Shown: piece after piece, positions 52,458 through 61,998 of the stretch
Layout of the letters: each line of letters begins with the position of its first letter
Numbering within the stretch: position 1 is the first letter of the stretch
DNA from: Chitinophaga sp. CF118
GTDB taxonomy: Bacteria; Bacteroidota; Bacteroidia; Chitinophagales; Chitinophagaceae
Length of the DNA stretch: 64,000 bases
Assembly: GCF_900112615.1 (NCBI RefSeq)
Contig: NZ_FOMK01000001.1
Coordinates: 1,426,001-1,490,000, forward strand
Direction: 5' to 3'
Program-made: the position numbers and the translations under genes
The notes under the pieces: model-generated
Seen by the model: the letters and a program-made list of their open reading frames with translations, nothing else
Database searches by the model: none
What the model was told of the DNA's origin: nothing

Positions 52458-53684
52458 TTATTGTGCTTTTAAAGCAGTGACTACATTCAGCTTAGACATA
52501 CGCCACGCAGGATAAACGCCGGATAATAAACCAAAAATCAGGCAGACTAACAACCCACAGAACAGTACCGTAAAATTGATAGTAAGATCAAGATTAGGAA
52601 TAAGATTAGCGTTATTAATCAGATAAAGGGCAATCAGAGATAACACGATCCCGATCAATCCACCCAACAGCGTAAGAATAATATTCTCTACAATAAACTG
52701 ATACACCAATGTCCTTGAAGATGCGCCAAAGGCTTTACGCACACCAATTTCAGAAGAACGTTCCATGATCCTCGTAATATTAATATTTACAAGATTCAGT
52801 GTAGGCAATAGCATAAAGAGAAAAACAAATCCTCCTATTACAGAAAGCGCAATAGTAACCCCAGAACTCTTTTCGTTCCCGGTATCCACATAACCTTCGA
52901 TGTAAGAACTGGCATGACTGAAAATTGACGTGAACTGACCATTTTCCATGGGCACTTTACTCACAACCTGTTCATACTCTGTATGCATTTTAGATACGTC
53001 TCTTTTTGAAGGGGCCAGCAGGATAGCCATGCAATCTCCCAGGTAAGCTTTGTGCTTATAATCTCTTTTGGCAACTGTAAAAGGGAGATAGATATCGCTA
53101 TACAACAAATACGAAGTGATCGGCAGGTTTTTTACCACCCCGCTGACCTTATACTTTATATTATCTGCTTCAATATATTTCCCTACCACAGACGCTACAT
53201 CTCCAAAATATTCTTTTTTCATATCTGCAGATATAACGGCTACACGTTCACCGTTATCTATCTGTTGACGGGTATAAGGCTTCCCCTCTAGAAACTTATA
53301 TTCCAGTATCTCCCAGTAATTAGCATCCGTATACTTATAGTTAATCGCTATTTTCTTATTGTTTATATAAGTATTAGTTCCACTGAACCCAGAGAATAAA
53401 GTAATCTTTTCAGGTGTTTTTAAACTGGCGGCATAGCGATTTAAAAAATAATAAGAAGGAGGACTTGAGCTATGACTGTCTTTCCCAATTTCTTCGATAC
53501 TTGTGATATATAAAGAACGGTCCCTTTTTTTATCCGGATAATCATCACCAACTACCTTATCTATAAATGCAGTGAGTACAATCAGTACGGTGAGTGTAAA
53601 ACTGATACCGAACAAACTGATGAAAGTGAAAAACTTTCTTCGTTTCAGTACTGCGATGGCTATTTTAAAATAATTCTTTAACAT
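52458..53684 (-). CDS. FtsX-type ABC transporter permease (first of pair)
   Basis: A 408-residue four-helix MacB/FtsX-type permease. The N-terminal helix (about 18-40; [23 protein letters not shown]) is followed by a periplasmic core domain and the FtsX domain with [34 protein letters not shown]. It is encoded between the ATPase gene (22 bases upstream) and its partner permease. Both permeases have the FtsX signature but differ in the periplasmic region. Confidence 0.9.
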   Translation of the reverse strand: MLKNYFKIAIAVLKRRKFFTFISLFGISFTLTVLIVLTAFIDKVVGDDYPDKKRDRSLYITSIEEIGKDSHSSSPPSYYFLNRYAASLKTPEKITLFSGFSGTNTYINNKKIAINYKYTDANYWEILEYKFLEGKPYTRQQIDNGERVAVISADMKKEYFGDVASVVGKYIEADNIKYKVSGVVKNLPITSYLLYSDIYLPFTVAKRDYKHKAYLGDCMAILLAPSKRDVSKMHTEYEQVVSKVPMENGQFTSIFSHASSYIEGYVDTGNEKSSGVTIALSVIGGFVFLFMLLPTLNLVNINITRIMERSSEIGVRKAFGASSRTLVYQFIVENIILTLLGGLIGIVLSLIALYLINNANLIPNLDLTINFTVLFCGLLVCLIFGLLSGVYPAWRMSKLNVVTALKAQ

Positions 53685-53706
53685 GCGATTGTAGATTTAA
53701 GAGTGA

Positions 53707-54372
53707 TCACTGTACCTGCGCTCCGTCAAACAGTCGCACCAGTCTATGTGTTTTATTAGCCATATTCTCGTCGTGTGTAACCATGACGATAGTAGTGCCA
53801 TCCTCCTTATTCAATTGCATAAGGATCTCCATAATCTCATTTCCCATAGCACTGTCCAGATTACCGGTAGGTTCATCTGCCAGGATGATTTCTGGTCGTC
53901 CTACTATGGCACGTGCAATGGCTACACGCTGTCTTTGTCCTCCTGAAAGCTGGGTAGGAAAATGCTTGATCCTGTTTGTGAGTCCCACCTTTGCAAGCGC
54001 TTCTGAGGCCAGTAACTTCCTTTGTTTTGCAGTAGTGTTGCGATACAATAAAGGCAACTCTACATTATCCAGTACCTGCAGATCATTGATAAGATGATAA
54101 CTCTGGAAGATAAAGCCGAGCTTCTGATTTCTGAAGTTCGCCAGTTGCTTGTCTGACAGATGCTGGGTTGTCTGGTCATCTATCCTCACATCCCCTTTTG
54201 ACGGTGCATCCAGTAGTCCCATAATATTCAGCAGCGTACTTTTACCACAACCTGAGGGTCCCATAATGGAGAGAAATTCACCTTTTTCTACATCCAGACT
54301 AATGCTGTTTAGTGCCAGGGTTTCAATCGTATCTGTACGATATACTTTTTCAATGTTTTGCAAACGTATCAT
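53707..54372 (-). CDS. ABC transporter ATP-binding protein (MacB/LolD-type)
   Basis: A 221-residue ATPase. Walker A is [13 protein letters not shown], the Q-loop is IFQSYHLI, the signature is [14 protein letters not shown], Walker B is [11 protein letters not shown] and the switch His is in MVTHDENMA. It belongs to the MacB/LolD/FtsE subgroup, which partners FtsX-type permeases. Its start overlaps the TolC gene by 23 bases, showing tight coupling. It powers the export machine encoded by this operon. Confidence 0.95.
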   Translation of the reverse strand: MIRLQNIEKVYRTDTIETLALNSISLDVEKGEFLSIMGPSGCGKSTLLNIMGLLDAPSKGDVRIDDQTTQHLSDKQLANFRNQKLGFIFQSYHLINDLQVLDNVELPLLYRNTTAKQRKLLASEALAKVGLTNRIKHFPTQLSGGQRQRVAIARAIVGRPEIILADEPTGNLDSAMGNEIMEILMQLNKEDGTTIVMVTHDENMANKTHRLVRLFDGAQVQ

Positions 54373-55807
54373 AACTTATTTTTTTGTTTCTTTCAAAGTC
54401 ATATAATGATAAATAGCGCAGCTGGTAATAGGCTCCCCAGAGATCCCGCAGCGCATTAATATAATCCCGTTTTGCCTGATCATTCTCCTGAAAAGCGATA
54501 CTCAGGTCTGTGATACTCAGATCGCCCAGCACATATCTTTCTCTTGCAATTTTATACTTTTCGGCGGCAATACTGTCTGCCTGTGCGGTGGAAAGAATCT
54601 GTTCATTCAGCATATTGAACAGGGTAACCTGCGTTACTATTTGCTGTTTAAAGGTCTGCTTATCCTGCTCAACCGCATAAGCTGTAAATTGTTCATTTGC
54701 CTGCGCTGTTTTAGTTCGGGATTTTGACCGGCCCCAGTCCAGGACAGGGATGGAAAACTGCAACTGTAATAACTGTTGGTTCTGAGGTGAACGATATACA
54801 TCCGGAATATTGGATGCACTTTTTGAATACCCCAGATTGGCAGTTAAGGTAGCAACCAATCCGCTCTGCCCCTTAGCTTTGGCTACATCCCGTTGTGCTT
54901 CGGCCATCCTTCTCACAAAAGCAATTGCGTCAGATCTGTTTTCAAAAGCCTCCGCCAGCACCCTGTCTGCCGATACTTCCATATTAGTAACAGCGGAAGG
55001 GATGATGAGTGCGATTTTACCGGTATCCTCAAATCCTGTATAACTACGCAACGTTAAGGTAGTAATTTCAATATCCCGTTTTGCTGTTCCTACTGCCTTC
55101 CGTGCATTTAACAGTTCCAGTTGTAATTGCAGGATCTCATTCCGGGATACCTTACCTAAATCGAATTTAATGTTGGCAATACTTAAGATCCGTTCTGTAT
55201 TCTCCAGATTATTTCCTGCTACCTGCAAATTCACCTGCGCCAGAAGCAGGTCAAAAAAGTATCCTTCAACGGTAATGGCTATCTGCTCCTGCGATTCGAT
55301 GTATGCCTGCCTGCTTTCATTATACTTCAGCGGCTCTATCCGTTTGTCCCATTTCAAACTGTTGTACTGTAATAAAGGCTGACTATAACCAATGGCATAA
55401 GGTACTCCATTATATAATACACTATTGCGGTCAAAATCATTAAAGCGCTGTAATTCAGTCGTACCATAAATCGTACCTCCAGTCGCGGTGATCGTCTGAC
55501 TAAAATCAAGTGTCAGCGATGAGTTATCATAATGGATAGGCTGGAATAGAATAGTACCGTTCGGCTGCAACACCTGCGTAGAGGTTTTACTATAGCCGGG
55601 CAATATACCTGAAAGAGATAACTGTGGCTGGTAGTTAGATCTGAAAGTACGCCACTGCCAGTATTTGTTCTCCTTTGTAGCAATAGCCTGTTTGGCTGCT
55701 ATTGAGTTCTCTTTCGCCATTTGCACCACCTGTTGCAGGGATAATCTTACGGTGTCTCCCGCAAAAGCTTGTTGGCTACAAAGAAGTATAATGAATAAAG
55801 CTCTCAT
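54350..55807 (-). CDS. TolC-family outer-membrane efflux protein
   Basis: A 485-residue protein with a short signal peptide (MRALFIILLCSQQAFA) and two outer-membrane-efflux repeats typical of TolC: long helical hairpins (about 25-230 and 260-470) with LSLQQVVQMAKENSIAAKQA and VLGDLSITDLSIAFQENDQAKRDYINALRD. It forms the trimeric channel through the outer membrane. It lies 4 bases after the HlyD gene and overlaps the ATPase gene by 23 bases. Confidence 0.93.
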   Translation of the reverse strand: MRALFIILLCSQQAFAGDTVRLSLQQVVQMAKENSIAAKQAIATKENKYWQWRTFRSNYQPQLSLSGILPGYSKTSTQVLQPNGTILFQPIHYDNSSLTLDFSQTITATGGTIYGTTELQRFNDFDRNSVLYNGVPYAIGYSQPLLQYNSLKWDKRIEPLKYNESRQAYIESQEQIAITVEGYFFDLLLAQVNLQVAGNNLENTERILSIANIKFDLGKVSRNEILQLQLELLNARKAVGTAKRDIEITTLTLRSYTGFEDTGKIALIIPSAVTNMEVSADRVLAEAFENRSDAIAFVRRMAEAQRDVAKAKGQSGLVATLTANLGYSKSASNIPDVYRSPQNQQLLQLQFSIPVLDWGRSKSRTKTAQANEQFTAYAVEQDKQTFKQQIVTQVTLFNMLNEQILSTAQADSIAAEKYKIARERYVLGDLSITDLSIAFQENDQAKRDYINALRDLWGAYYQLRYLSLYDFERNKKISYDTFAKH

Positions 55808-55811
55808 AATA

Positions 55812-57059
55812 TTAATCCCTGATGGTTAATTCCCTGGCATTTTTATATTCACTCATATCTGATGTAATCACTACCTCCCCCTGCTTCACACCGTCTATCA
55901 GTTCTACATAATCAAAGTTGCTCAGTCCTATGTGCACACTCCGTCTTACCGCCTTTCCATTGTTCAGGATAAAGATATCCTGCGGACTTCCCCCTTTGAA
56001 CGCAGGTCCGTTTGCCGTTCTCATTACATTACTGTGCATAGCCGTCACAACAAACACCTCCACTTTCATGTTAGGGCGTAGTTGTTTGTTATTACGTTCG
56101 TCCAGTTGTATATCAAAGGTGATAATGCTATTCTGTACTGAAGGATATACATTGGTGACATGCCCTCTTAATTGCGTATCGTTAATGCGGATGATAGCGG
56201 GCATATTATTATGCAACTGATCCAGGTAATTATCAGAGATACTGCCTGTCACCTTAAAGCTATTCAGATCTGCAATGCGGGCAATCATTTCTCCTTCATG
56301 GATATTAGCACCGATGTTTTTATTTACATAAGTGACGACACCTGTACGCGTAGCTACTACATTTGCCAGGTTCAGTTTGCGCTGTAGCTCATCCAGATCG
56401 TTTTGCTGAATAGCGGCTGCAATAACCGCTTCCCGGATCTCTATGCGCATGGTTTGCTGTTTACTTTTTATTTCATTCTCTAATTGCTTTTTCTCCAGTT
56501 GAGCAACTTTAAGATTCAGTTCTGCCTGTTCGATGCTCTCTCTCGTTCCTCCACCCGCTTTATATAATCGTTTAGCATTCTCCACTGCATCTGTAAGACT
56601 ACTGATACGCAATTGTTTGATATCATTGTTCGACTGGATATCATAAAAACTTTTATCAAGATCCAGCTTTAGCTTGCTGATCTCGTTACGTTTACTTTCC
56701 AGTTGAAACTTCTGTTTTTCGTAAGCTGTTTGTGTAGCAGATTTGTCGAGGGTTAAAATGGATTGTCCGGCATTTACTTTATTCCCGGCATCAATCACAG
56801 CATCTTTGATAGAAGCATTAATAGGACTGGTAACAATTTCTTCGAACTCCGGCAGCACTTCTCCGGAAGCATTGATCGTATTCTCAAGATCTCCTGTTTC
56901 AACAATGGCCGTTGTTATTTCAGATTTCTTAATGGTTGATTTGAAAAAAGCTCTAATGAACCAGATAGCAGCAATGAACAGCAAAATGCTGATCGTTGCG
57001 ATCAGGATCGCCTTCCTTCTTTTTTGTAATGTTACTTCCAACGTAATCTCTTTGTCCAT
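55812..57059 (-). CDS. HlyD/MacA-type periplasmic adaptor
   Basis: A 415-residue membrane-fusion protein. One N-terminal helix (about 18-38; ILIATISILLFIAAIWFI) anchors it. A lipoyl/barrel-sandwich half (VDSP-like TSPINASIKDAVIDAGNKVNAGQSILTLD) precedes a long coiled coil (about 110-235), followed by the second lipoyl half (VVATRTGVVTYVNKNIGANIHEGEMI) and a beta-barrel domain. It bridges the permeases to TolC. It is the first gene of the seven-gene operon and lies directly after the sigma-54-type promoter. Confidence 0.93.
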   Translation of the reverse strand: MDKEITLEVTLQKRRKAILIATISILLFIAAIWFIRAFFKSTIKKSEITTAIVETGDLENTINASGEVLPEFEEIVTSPINASIKDAVIDAGNKVNAGQSILTLDKSATQTAYEKQKFQLESKRNEISKLKLDLDKSFYDIQSNNDIKQLRISSLTDAVENAKRLYKAGGGTRESIEQAELNLKVAQLEKKQLENEIKSKQQTMRIEIREAVIAAAIQQNDLDELQRKLNLANVVATRTGVVTYVNKNIGANIHEGEMIARIADLNSFKVTGSISDNYLDQLHNNMPAIIRINDTQLRGHVTNVYPSVQNSIITFDIQLDERNNKQLRPNMKVEVFVVTAMHSNVMRTANGPAFKGGSPQDIFILNNGKAVRRSVHIGLSNFDYVELIDGVKQGEVVITSDMSEYKNARELTIRD

Positions 57060-57081
57060 GACAGGAATTTGGACAATGATT

Positions 57082-57097
57082 TACAAGGGATGTACCA
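57082..57097 (-). promoter_or_regulatory. Sigma-54 promoter of the efflux operon
   Basis: Read on the minus strand, TGGTACATCCCTTGTA matches the sigma-54 consensus TGGYACRN4TTGCW at every fixed position except the C of GC (here T), with exact -24/-12 spacing. The start codon of the adaptor gene is 23 bases downstream. A CGATATCG palindrome a little further upstream (about 57153-57160) could be part of an activator site. Confidence 0.7.
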
Positions 57098-57192
57098 ATA
57101 TTAAAACAATGAAAATTAACTATTTGCGAGATTTTTAATTTGAAAAAGTGGTCGATATCGGACAAAATGTTTGATAACAGAAAAATTAATAA

Positions 57193-57717
57193 TTATCCCT
57201 TCAACATCTCCATCACCTTCCATAAATGCTCACATTGTTCCAGGTGCTTAACAGGAGAAAGCTGTAACATCGATACCCGGATATGATTAAGCGTTTTCAG
57301 ATCCGGCCTTGCTTCAGCAGGTAAACAAACCATTACCGCTAGTGCTGTTTTAAGCACCGTAGCCTTTACGCGTAAACTATGTGGGGAGTAACGGGCAGGA
57401 TGCAGATGGATATACTTACCGGGTTCTGTACCGGGCAACAGAATCCAACGGGAACTATCAGAAAGTGTGATCTCCACATATCCCCCGTTAGCTTTTAACA
57501 TATTGAGATAAGACGTTTCGTCGATTGCTACTGAAGTAATCACTTCTTCGAATAGCTCTGGTAGGTTCAGTGATCCATAATAAATGTCCATCTGGGAGTT
57601 GCCGAGCATCTTCAGCATGTCTGGCAAAGTAGCAGCATTTGCCTGCTGCAACTGCTGGCAAATGAATCCTCTGTGATGTTTAAGAGCATTAAAAAGAATA
57701 TTTTCGGGAGTAGACAT
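57193..57717 (-). CDS. Conserved-looking hypothetical protein next to Hen1-Pnkp
   Basis: About 174 residues from the ATG at 57717; an in-frame TTG at 57762 is less likely. No signal peptide, membrane segment or known domain was recognised. It begins STPENILFNALKHHRGFICQQLQQ and contains a hydrophobic strand pair (YVEITLSDSSRWILLPGTEPGKYIHLHPARYS) followed by a helical half rich in Leu. It is divergent from hen1 across only 66 bases, so the two may share a control region. Confidence 0.65.
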   Translation of the reverse strand: MSTPENILFNALKHHRGFICQQLQQANAATLPDMLKMLGNSQMDIYYGSLNLPELFEEVITSVAIDETSYLNMLKANGGYVEITLSDSSRWILLPGTEPGKYIHLHPARYSPHSLRVKATVLKTALAVMVCLPAEARPDLKTLNHIRVSMLQLSPVKHLEQCEHLWKVMEMLKG

Positions 57718-57783
57718 ATCTGTTAGCTCTGCTACTGCAAATTTACTAATTTCGTTATTCAATCAGGTACAGCCTATATAATT

Positions 57784-59187
57784 ATGTTATTAACGATTAC
57801 GACCACACATACCCCTGCCTCAGATCTTAGCTATTTGTTGCATAAACATCCTGCCAAAGCACAGCAAGTGGAACTATCAGGTGGCATAGCACATGTTTTC
57901 TATACTGAAGTAACTGAAGAGAAATGTACTGCTGCTTTATTATTAGATATTGACCCTGTAGGACTGGTACGCAAAAACAGTGGCCCTTCAGGGAATGATT
58001 TTGCATTAGAACAATACGTAAATGATCGTCCTTATGTAGCTAGTTCTTTTATGAGCGCTGCAATTGCAAAAGCATTCTCAACTGCCATGAATGGCCGTTG
58101 CAAGGATAAGCCTGAACTGGTGACTGTTCCAATGCCTTTTGATATAACAATTGCCGTGCTACCAGTACGTGGAGGTGAAAAGGTATTGCAGGAATTGTTT
58201 AGCCCATTAGGTTATACTATTGACGCAGAGAGACACGCCCTGGATCCCGCCTTTCCATCATGGGGAGAAAGCCGTTATTTTACAGTCCGGCTGCGCAATA
58301 CAATTACTTTGCAACAACTCTTATCCCATCTGTATATACTAATACCGGTTTGTGATAATGATAAACACTACTGGGTAGGACAAGCAGAAGTAGAAAAGCT
58401 GCTTGAAAAAGGGAAAGACTGGCTGCCTGCACATCCCGCTAATGAATTCATTACATACCGTTATCTGAAAAATCAGAAAGGACTGGCAAACCAGGCACTG
58501 GAAATATTGATGAAAGATGAGACCATTGAACCGGAAGAAACAATTGAACCGGTTGAGCCAAAGATCAGGGTACACGATCTGCGTCTGCAGACAGTTAAAG
58601 ACGAACTGCTGAAAACAGATGCAAAACGTATTGCTGATCTGGGATGCGGTGAAGGTAAACTACTGAGATACCTGCTCCCCGAAAAACAATTTGAATATAT
58701 ACTCGGAATGGATGTGAGCTACCGGTCAATTGAAATAGTGAAAGACAAATTAAAGATTGACAGGATGCCGCCCAAACAACAGGAACGTATCCAATTGATC
58801 CAGGGCGCCCTCACCTACCGGGATAAAAGACTGGAAGGTTTTGATGCTGCAGTGCTGGTGGAAGTAATAGAACATCTGGATCCGCCAAGATTATCGGCCC
58901 TTGAAAAAGTAGTATTTCAGTATGCTAAACCGAAGACCGTCATCATCACAACTCCCAATGCAGAATACAATGTAAAGTTTGCAAATTTTGAAGAGGGACA
59001 GATGCGGCATGCCGATCACCGTTTCGAATGGACAAGATCCGAATTTGCAACATGGGGAAATAAAGTAGCAGAAGAAAATGCTTATACTGTCATTTACAAA
59101 CCACTTGGAGAAGAAGATCCTGAAACCGGAGCATTAAGCCAGATGGCAATCTTTACAAGTAATACAGGAATCAATGCGGAAAGATAA
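57784..59187 (+). CDS. hen1: Hen1, RNA 3'-terminal ribose 2'-O-methyltransferase
   Basis: A 467-residue bacterial Hen1. The N-terminal half (about 1-240; VELSGGIAHVFYTEVTEEKCTAALLLDIDP) is the domain that activates Pnkp ligase. The C-terminal methyltransferase has RIADLGCGEGKLLRYLL (about 282-298), the metal-binding EVIEHLD (about 360) and the later His in RHADHRFEW. It adds a 2'-O-methyl group to the 3' end of a broken RNA before it is sealed, so the repaired RNA resists being cut again. It overlaps pnkp by 14 bases, as expected for this pair. Confidence 0.95.
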   Translation: MLLTITTTHTPASDLSYLLHKHPAKAQQVELSGGIAHVFYTEVTEEKCTAALLLDIDPVGLVRKNSGPSGNDFALEQYVNDRPYVASSFMSAAIAKAFSTAMNGRCKDKPELVTVPMPFDITIAVLPVRGGEKVLQELFSPLGYTIDAERHALDPAFPSWGESRYFTVRLRNTITLQQLLSHLYILIPVCDNDKHYWVGQAEVEKLLEKGKDWLPAHPANEFITYRYLKNQKGLANQALEILMKDETIEPEETIEPVEPKIRVHDLRLQTVKDELLKTDAKRIADLGCGEGKLLRYLLPEKQFEYILGMDVSYRSIEIVKDKLKIDRMPPKQQERIQLIQGALTYRDKRLEGFDAAVLVEVIEHLDPPRLSALEKVVFQYAKPKTVIITTPNAEYNVKFANFEEGQMRHADHRFEWTRSEFATWGNKVAEENAYTVIYKPLGEEDPETGALSQMAIFTSNTGINAER

Positions 59188-61732
59188 TAAACAGATTCAT
59201 TTACCAGAATTATCCCTTGTGCTTTTAATAGGAGCTTCCAGTTCCGGGAAATCAAGCTTTGCACGTAAACATTTTAAACCAACGGAAGTTGTTTCATCAG
59301 ATTACTGCCGAGGACTGGTAAGTGATGACGAGAATAGCCTCACAGCGTCAGATGATGCTTTTGAACTGGCGAGATACATTACAGCCAAACGGTTTAAAAA
59401 TGGTCTGCTGACGGTAATCGATGCCACTAACGTACAGGAAAATTCCCGTAAAGACTGGGCAAAGCTGGCAAGAGAATACCACGTATTGCCGACAGCGATA
59501 GTCTTCAATCTGCCGGAAAAAGTTTGCGTTGAACGCAGCACATTGCGCCCGGACAGAAACCTGGGCAGCCATGTAATTCCTCAACAGATTTCTCAATTAA
59601 AAAGAGGTCTGAGAAGATTAAAGATAGAAGGATTCAGACATGTAATCGAACTTAATAGCCAGGAAGAAGTAGACGCTGTTGAAGAAATAATCCGTGATCC
59701 TTTATATAATAACAAGAAACAGGAGAAAGGTCCATTCGATATTATTGGAGACATCCATGGCTGTTATGATGAACTTGTTATGCTGTTGCAGCAACTCGGA
59801 TACAAACATGAAAACGAAAACTGGCTTCATCCTGAAGGAAGAAAACCTGTGTTTTTAGGAGACCTTGTTGATCGTGGCCCTAAAACACCGGAGGTACTGA
59901 AACTTGTGATGGGAATGGTAAAAACCGGTAGTGCATTGTGTGTACCCGGCAATCATGATATCAAACTGCTTAAATGGTTTAATGGAAAGAATGTACAGGC
60001 TAAACATGGCTTACAACAATCCATTGATCAGTTGGAGAAAGAGACACCTGCATTCCGGGAAGAAGCCCGAAAATTTATCGATAGCCTGGTTAGTCATTAT
60101 GTATTGGATGATGGCAACCTGATAGTTGCCCATGCTGGTATAAAAGAAGAAATGCAGGGCAGAGGTTCGGGAGCTGTGAGGGAGTTTTGTTTATTTGGAG
60201 AAACTACCGGAGAGATTGATGAATTCGGCCTGCCAGTGAGATATAACTGGGCATCTGAATATAGAGGAAAAGCAATGGTGGTATACGGCCATACCCCCGT
60301 ACCGGAAGCACAATGGCTGAACAGAACAATCGATATTGACACAGGATGCGTATTCGGTGGCAAACTTACGGCTCTGCGTTATCCCGAAAAAGAACTGGTA
60401 AGCGTTCCTTCTTTAGCAACGTATTGCGAACCGTCAAGACCAATCATACCAACAACGGGGATCATTACCTCCCTTCAGCAGCAATACGATGATATATTGG
60501 ACATCAGTGACTTTATGGGTAAACATATTGTCCCTACCCAATATGCACATAATGTAACCATCCGTGAAGAAAATGCAATAGCAGCACTGGAGGTAATGAG
60601 TCGCTTTGCAGTTAATCCCAAATGGCTGATCTACCTGCCACCCACTATGAGCCCTGTAGAAACCAGCAAACTGGAAGACTACCTTGAACATCCCAAAGAG
60701 GCTTTTGACTATTACCGCGGTGTGGGGGTGGAAAAGGTGATCTGTGAAGAGAAACATATGGGATCGAGAACCATTATAATTGTTGGAAAAAATGAAGCTG
60801 CCATACAAGAGGCCTTTGGCATCACTAATGAAGGCATTGGAGTTATATATACCCGTACGGGACGTTCCTGGTTCAATGATAAAGAAACTGAGCAGGCTTT
60901 CCTGCAACGCATAAACACAGCATTGGAACAATCTGGTTTTTATGAAAAGTTCCAGACGGACTGGGTTTGTCTTGATACTGAATTAATGCCCTGGAGTGCA
61001 AAAGCACAAAGCCTGCTGGAAAAACAATATAGTGCAGTGGGTGCAGCTGCGACTCATGCATTACAAAGCACTCTACAAAACTTACAACAGGCAGTACTGC
61101 ATAATCCGGAAGTAACATTCCTACTGGATAAATACCAAACAAAACAACAACAGGTAGAACAGTATATTAAATCCTACCAGCAATATTGCTGGCCAGTAAA
61201 TAGCCTGGATGATTTCAAACTGGCCCCTTTTCATATTCTCGCAACTGCGGGAAAAAGCTGGACAGATAAAGATCATGAATGGCATATGGAGCAGATCGAA
61301 AATATTTGTCGTGCAGATCCATCCATATTAAAGGCCACCACTTATAAAGTGGTTCACCTGCAGGATATGGAAAGTATACAAGAGGCAACTGACTGGTGGG
61401 TATCTATGACAGGCGCGGGTGGTGAGGGAATGGTTGTAAAGCCATCTCAATACATCCATGTAAATGGAGCAAAACTGGCACAACCGGCAGTAAAGGTACG
61501 TGGCAGAGAATACCTGCGTATTATATATGGACCGGAATATACTTCTCCGGAAAATCTTATCCGGTTAAAGTCCAGAGGATTATCCTCAAAACGGAATCTT
61601 GCATTACGTGAATTTTCGTTAGGTATTGAAGGATTACAAAGATTTGTGAATCAGGAACCACTTCAAAAAATACATGAATGTGTATTTGGTGTACTGGCAC
61701 TTGAAAGCGAACCGGTTGATCCGAGATTATAA
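59174..61732 (+). CDS. pnkp: Pnkp, polynucleotide kinase-phosphatase-ligase
   Basis: An 852-residue three-domain enzyme. The N-terminal 5'-kinase has a P-loop, GASSSGKSS (20-28). The central metallophosphoesterase (2',3' phosphatase) has DIHGCYDE (~193), GDLVDRGP (~231) and GNHD (~259). The C-terminal part is an RNA-ligase-like adenylyltransferase with the nucleotidyl Lys in EEKHMGSR (~527), plus GEGMVVKPSQ and KVRGREYLRIIYG motifs. It heals and seals RNA broken by ribotoxins, together with Hen1. Length and domain order are normal. Confidence 0.96.
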   Translation: MRKDNKQIHLPELSLVLLIGASSSGKSSFARKHFKPTEVVSSDYCRGLVSDDENSLTASDDAFELARYITAKRFKNGLLTVIDATNVQENSRKDWAKLAREYHVLPTAIVFNLPEKVCVERSTLRPDRNLGSHVIPQQISQLKRGLRRLKIEGFRHVIELNSQEEVDAVEEIIRDPLYNNKKQEKGPFDIIGDIHGCYDELVMLLQQLGYKHENENWLHPEGRKPVFLGDLVDRGPKTPEVLKLVMGMVKTGSALCVPGNHDIKLLKWFNGKNVQAKHGLQQSIDQLEKETPAFREEARKFIDSLVSHYVLDDGNLIVAHAGIKEEMQGRGSGAVREFCLFGETTGEIDEFGLPVRYNWASEYRGKAMVVYGHTPVPEAQWLNRTIDIDTGCVFGGKLTALRYPEKELVSVPSLATYCEPSRPIIPTTGIITSLQQQYDDILDISDFMGKHIVPTQYAHNVTIREENAIAALEVMSRFAVNPKWLIYLPPTMSPVETSKLEDYLEHPKEAFDYYRGVGVEKVICEEKHMGSRTIIIVGKNEAAIQEAFGITNEGIGVIYTRTGRSWFNDKETEQAFLQRINTALEQSGFYEKFQTDWVCLDTELMPWSAKAQSLLEKQYSAVGAAATHALQSTLQNLQQAVLHNPEVTFLLDKYQTKQQQVEQYIKSYQQYCWPVNSLDDFKLAPFHILATAGKSWTDKDHEWHMEQIENICRADPSILKATTYKVVHLQDMESIQEATDWWVSMTGAGGEGMVVKPSQYIHVNGAKLAQPAVKVRGREYLRIIYGPEYTSPENLIRLKSRGLSSKRNLALREFSLGIEGLQRFVNQEPLQKIHECVFGVLALESEPVDPRL

Positions 61733-61765
61733 CGCTCCTAAATACCTGTATATAGTTGTTTAGGT

Positions 61766-61930
61766 GAGTTCGGGAAGACACAATAGTGAGTCTATATATT
61801 GAACATTCGTTGGGCCTACATTGGAAATATGTTGGAGAATCTTTGATCACGTATAGCTGTTCAAAGATTGTCCAACGTATGTCCAATGTATGAAGCAAAT
61901 ACCAACTCACTCCGAACTCTCCCGGAAGGT
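61766..61930. repeat. Palindromic intergenic repeat element (copy 2)
   Basis: The gap after pnkp contains the inverted pair GTTGGAGAATCTTTGA (61830 region) and TCAAAGATTGTCCAAC (61860-61875), matching at 15 of 16 bases. It is bounded by TGAGTTCGGGAAG on the left and ACTCCGAACTCTCCCGGAAG (61909-61928) on the right. The right end resembles that of the element at 819-982. No coding capacity was seen. Confidence 0.5.
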
Positions 61931-61998
61931 GCTATTAATTTGTTCTGAATAGCTATATCCCGAAATCATCACGATTCAATCATGATATTTCTGCCCAT

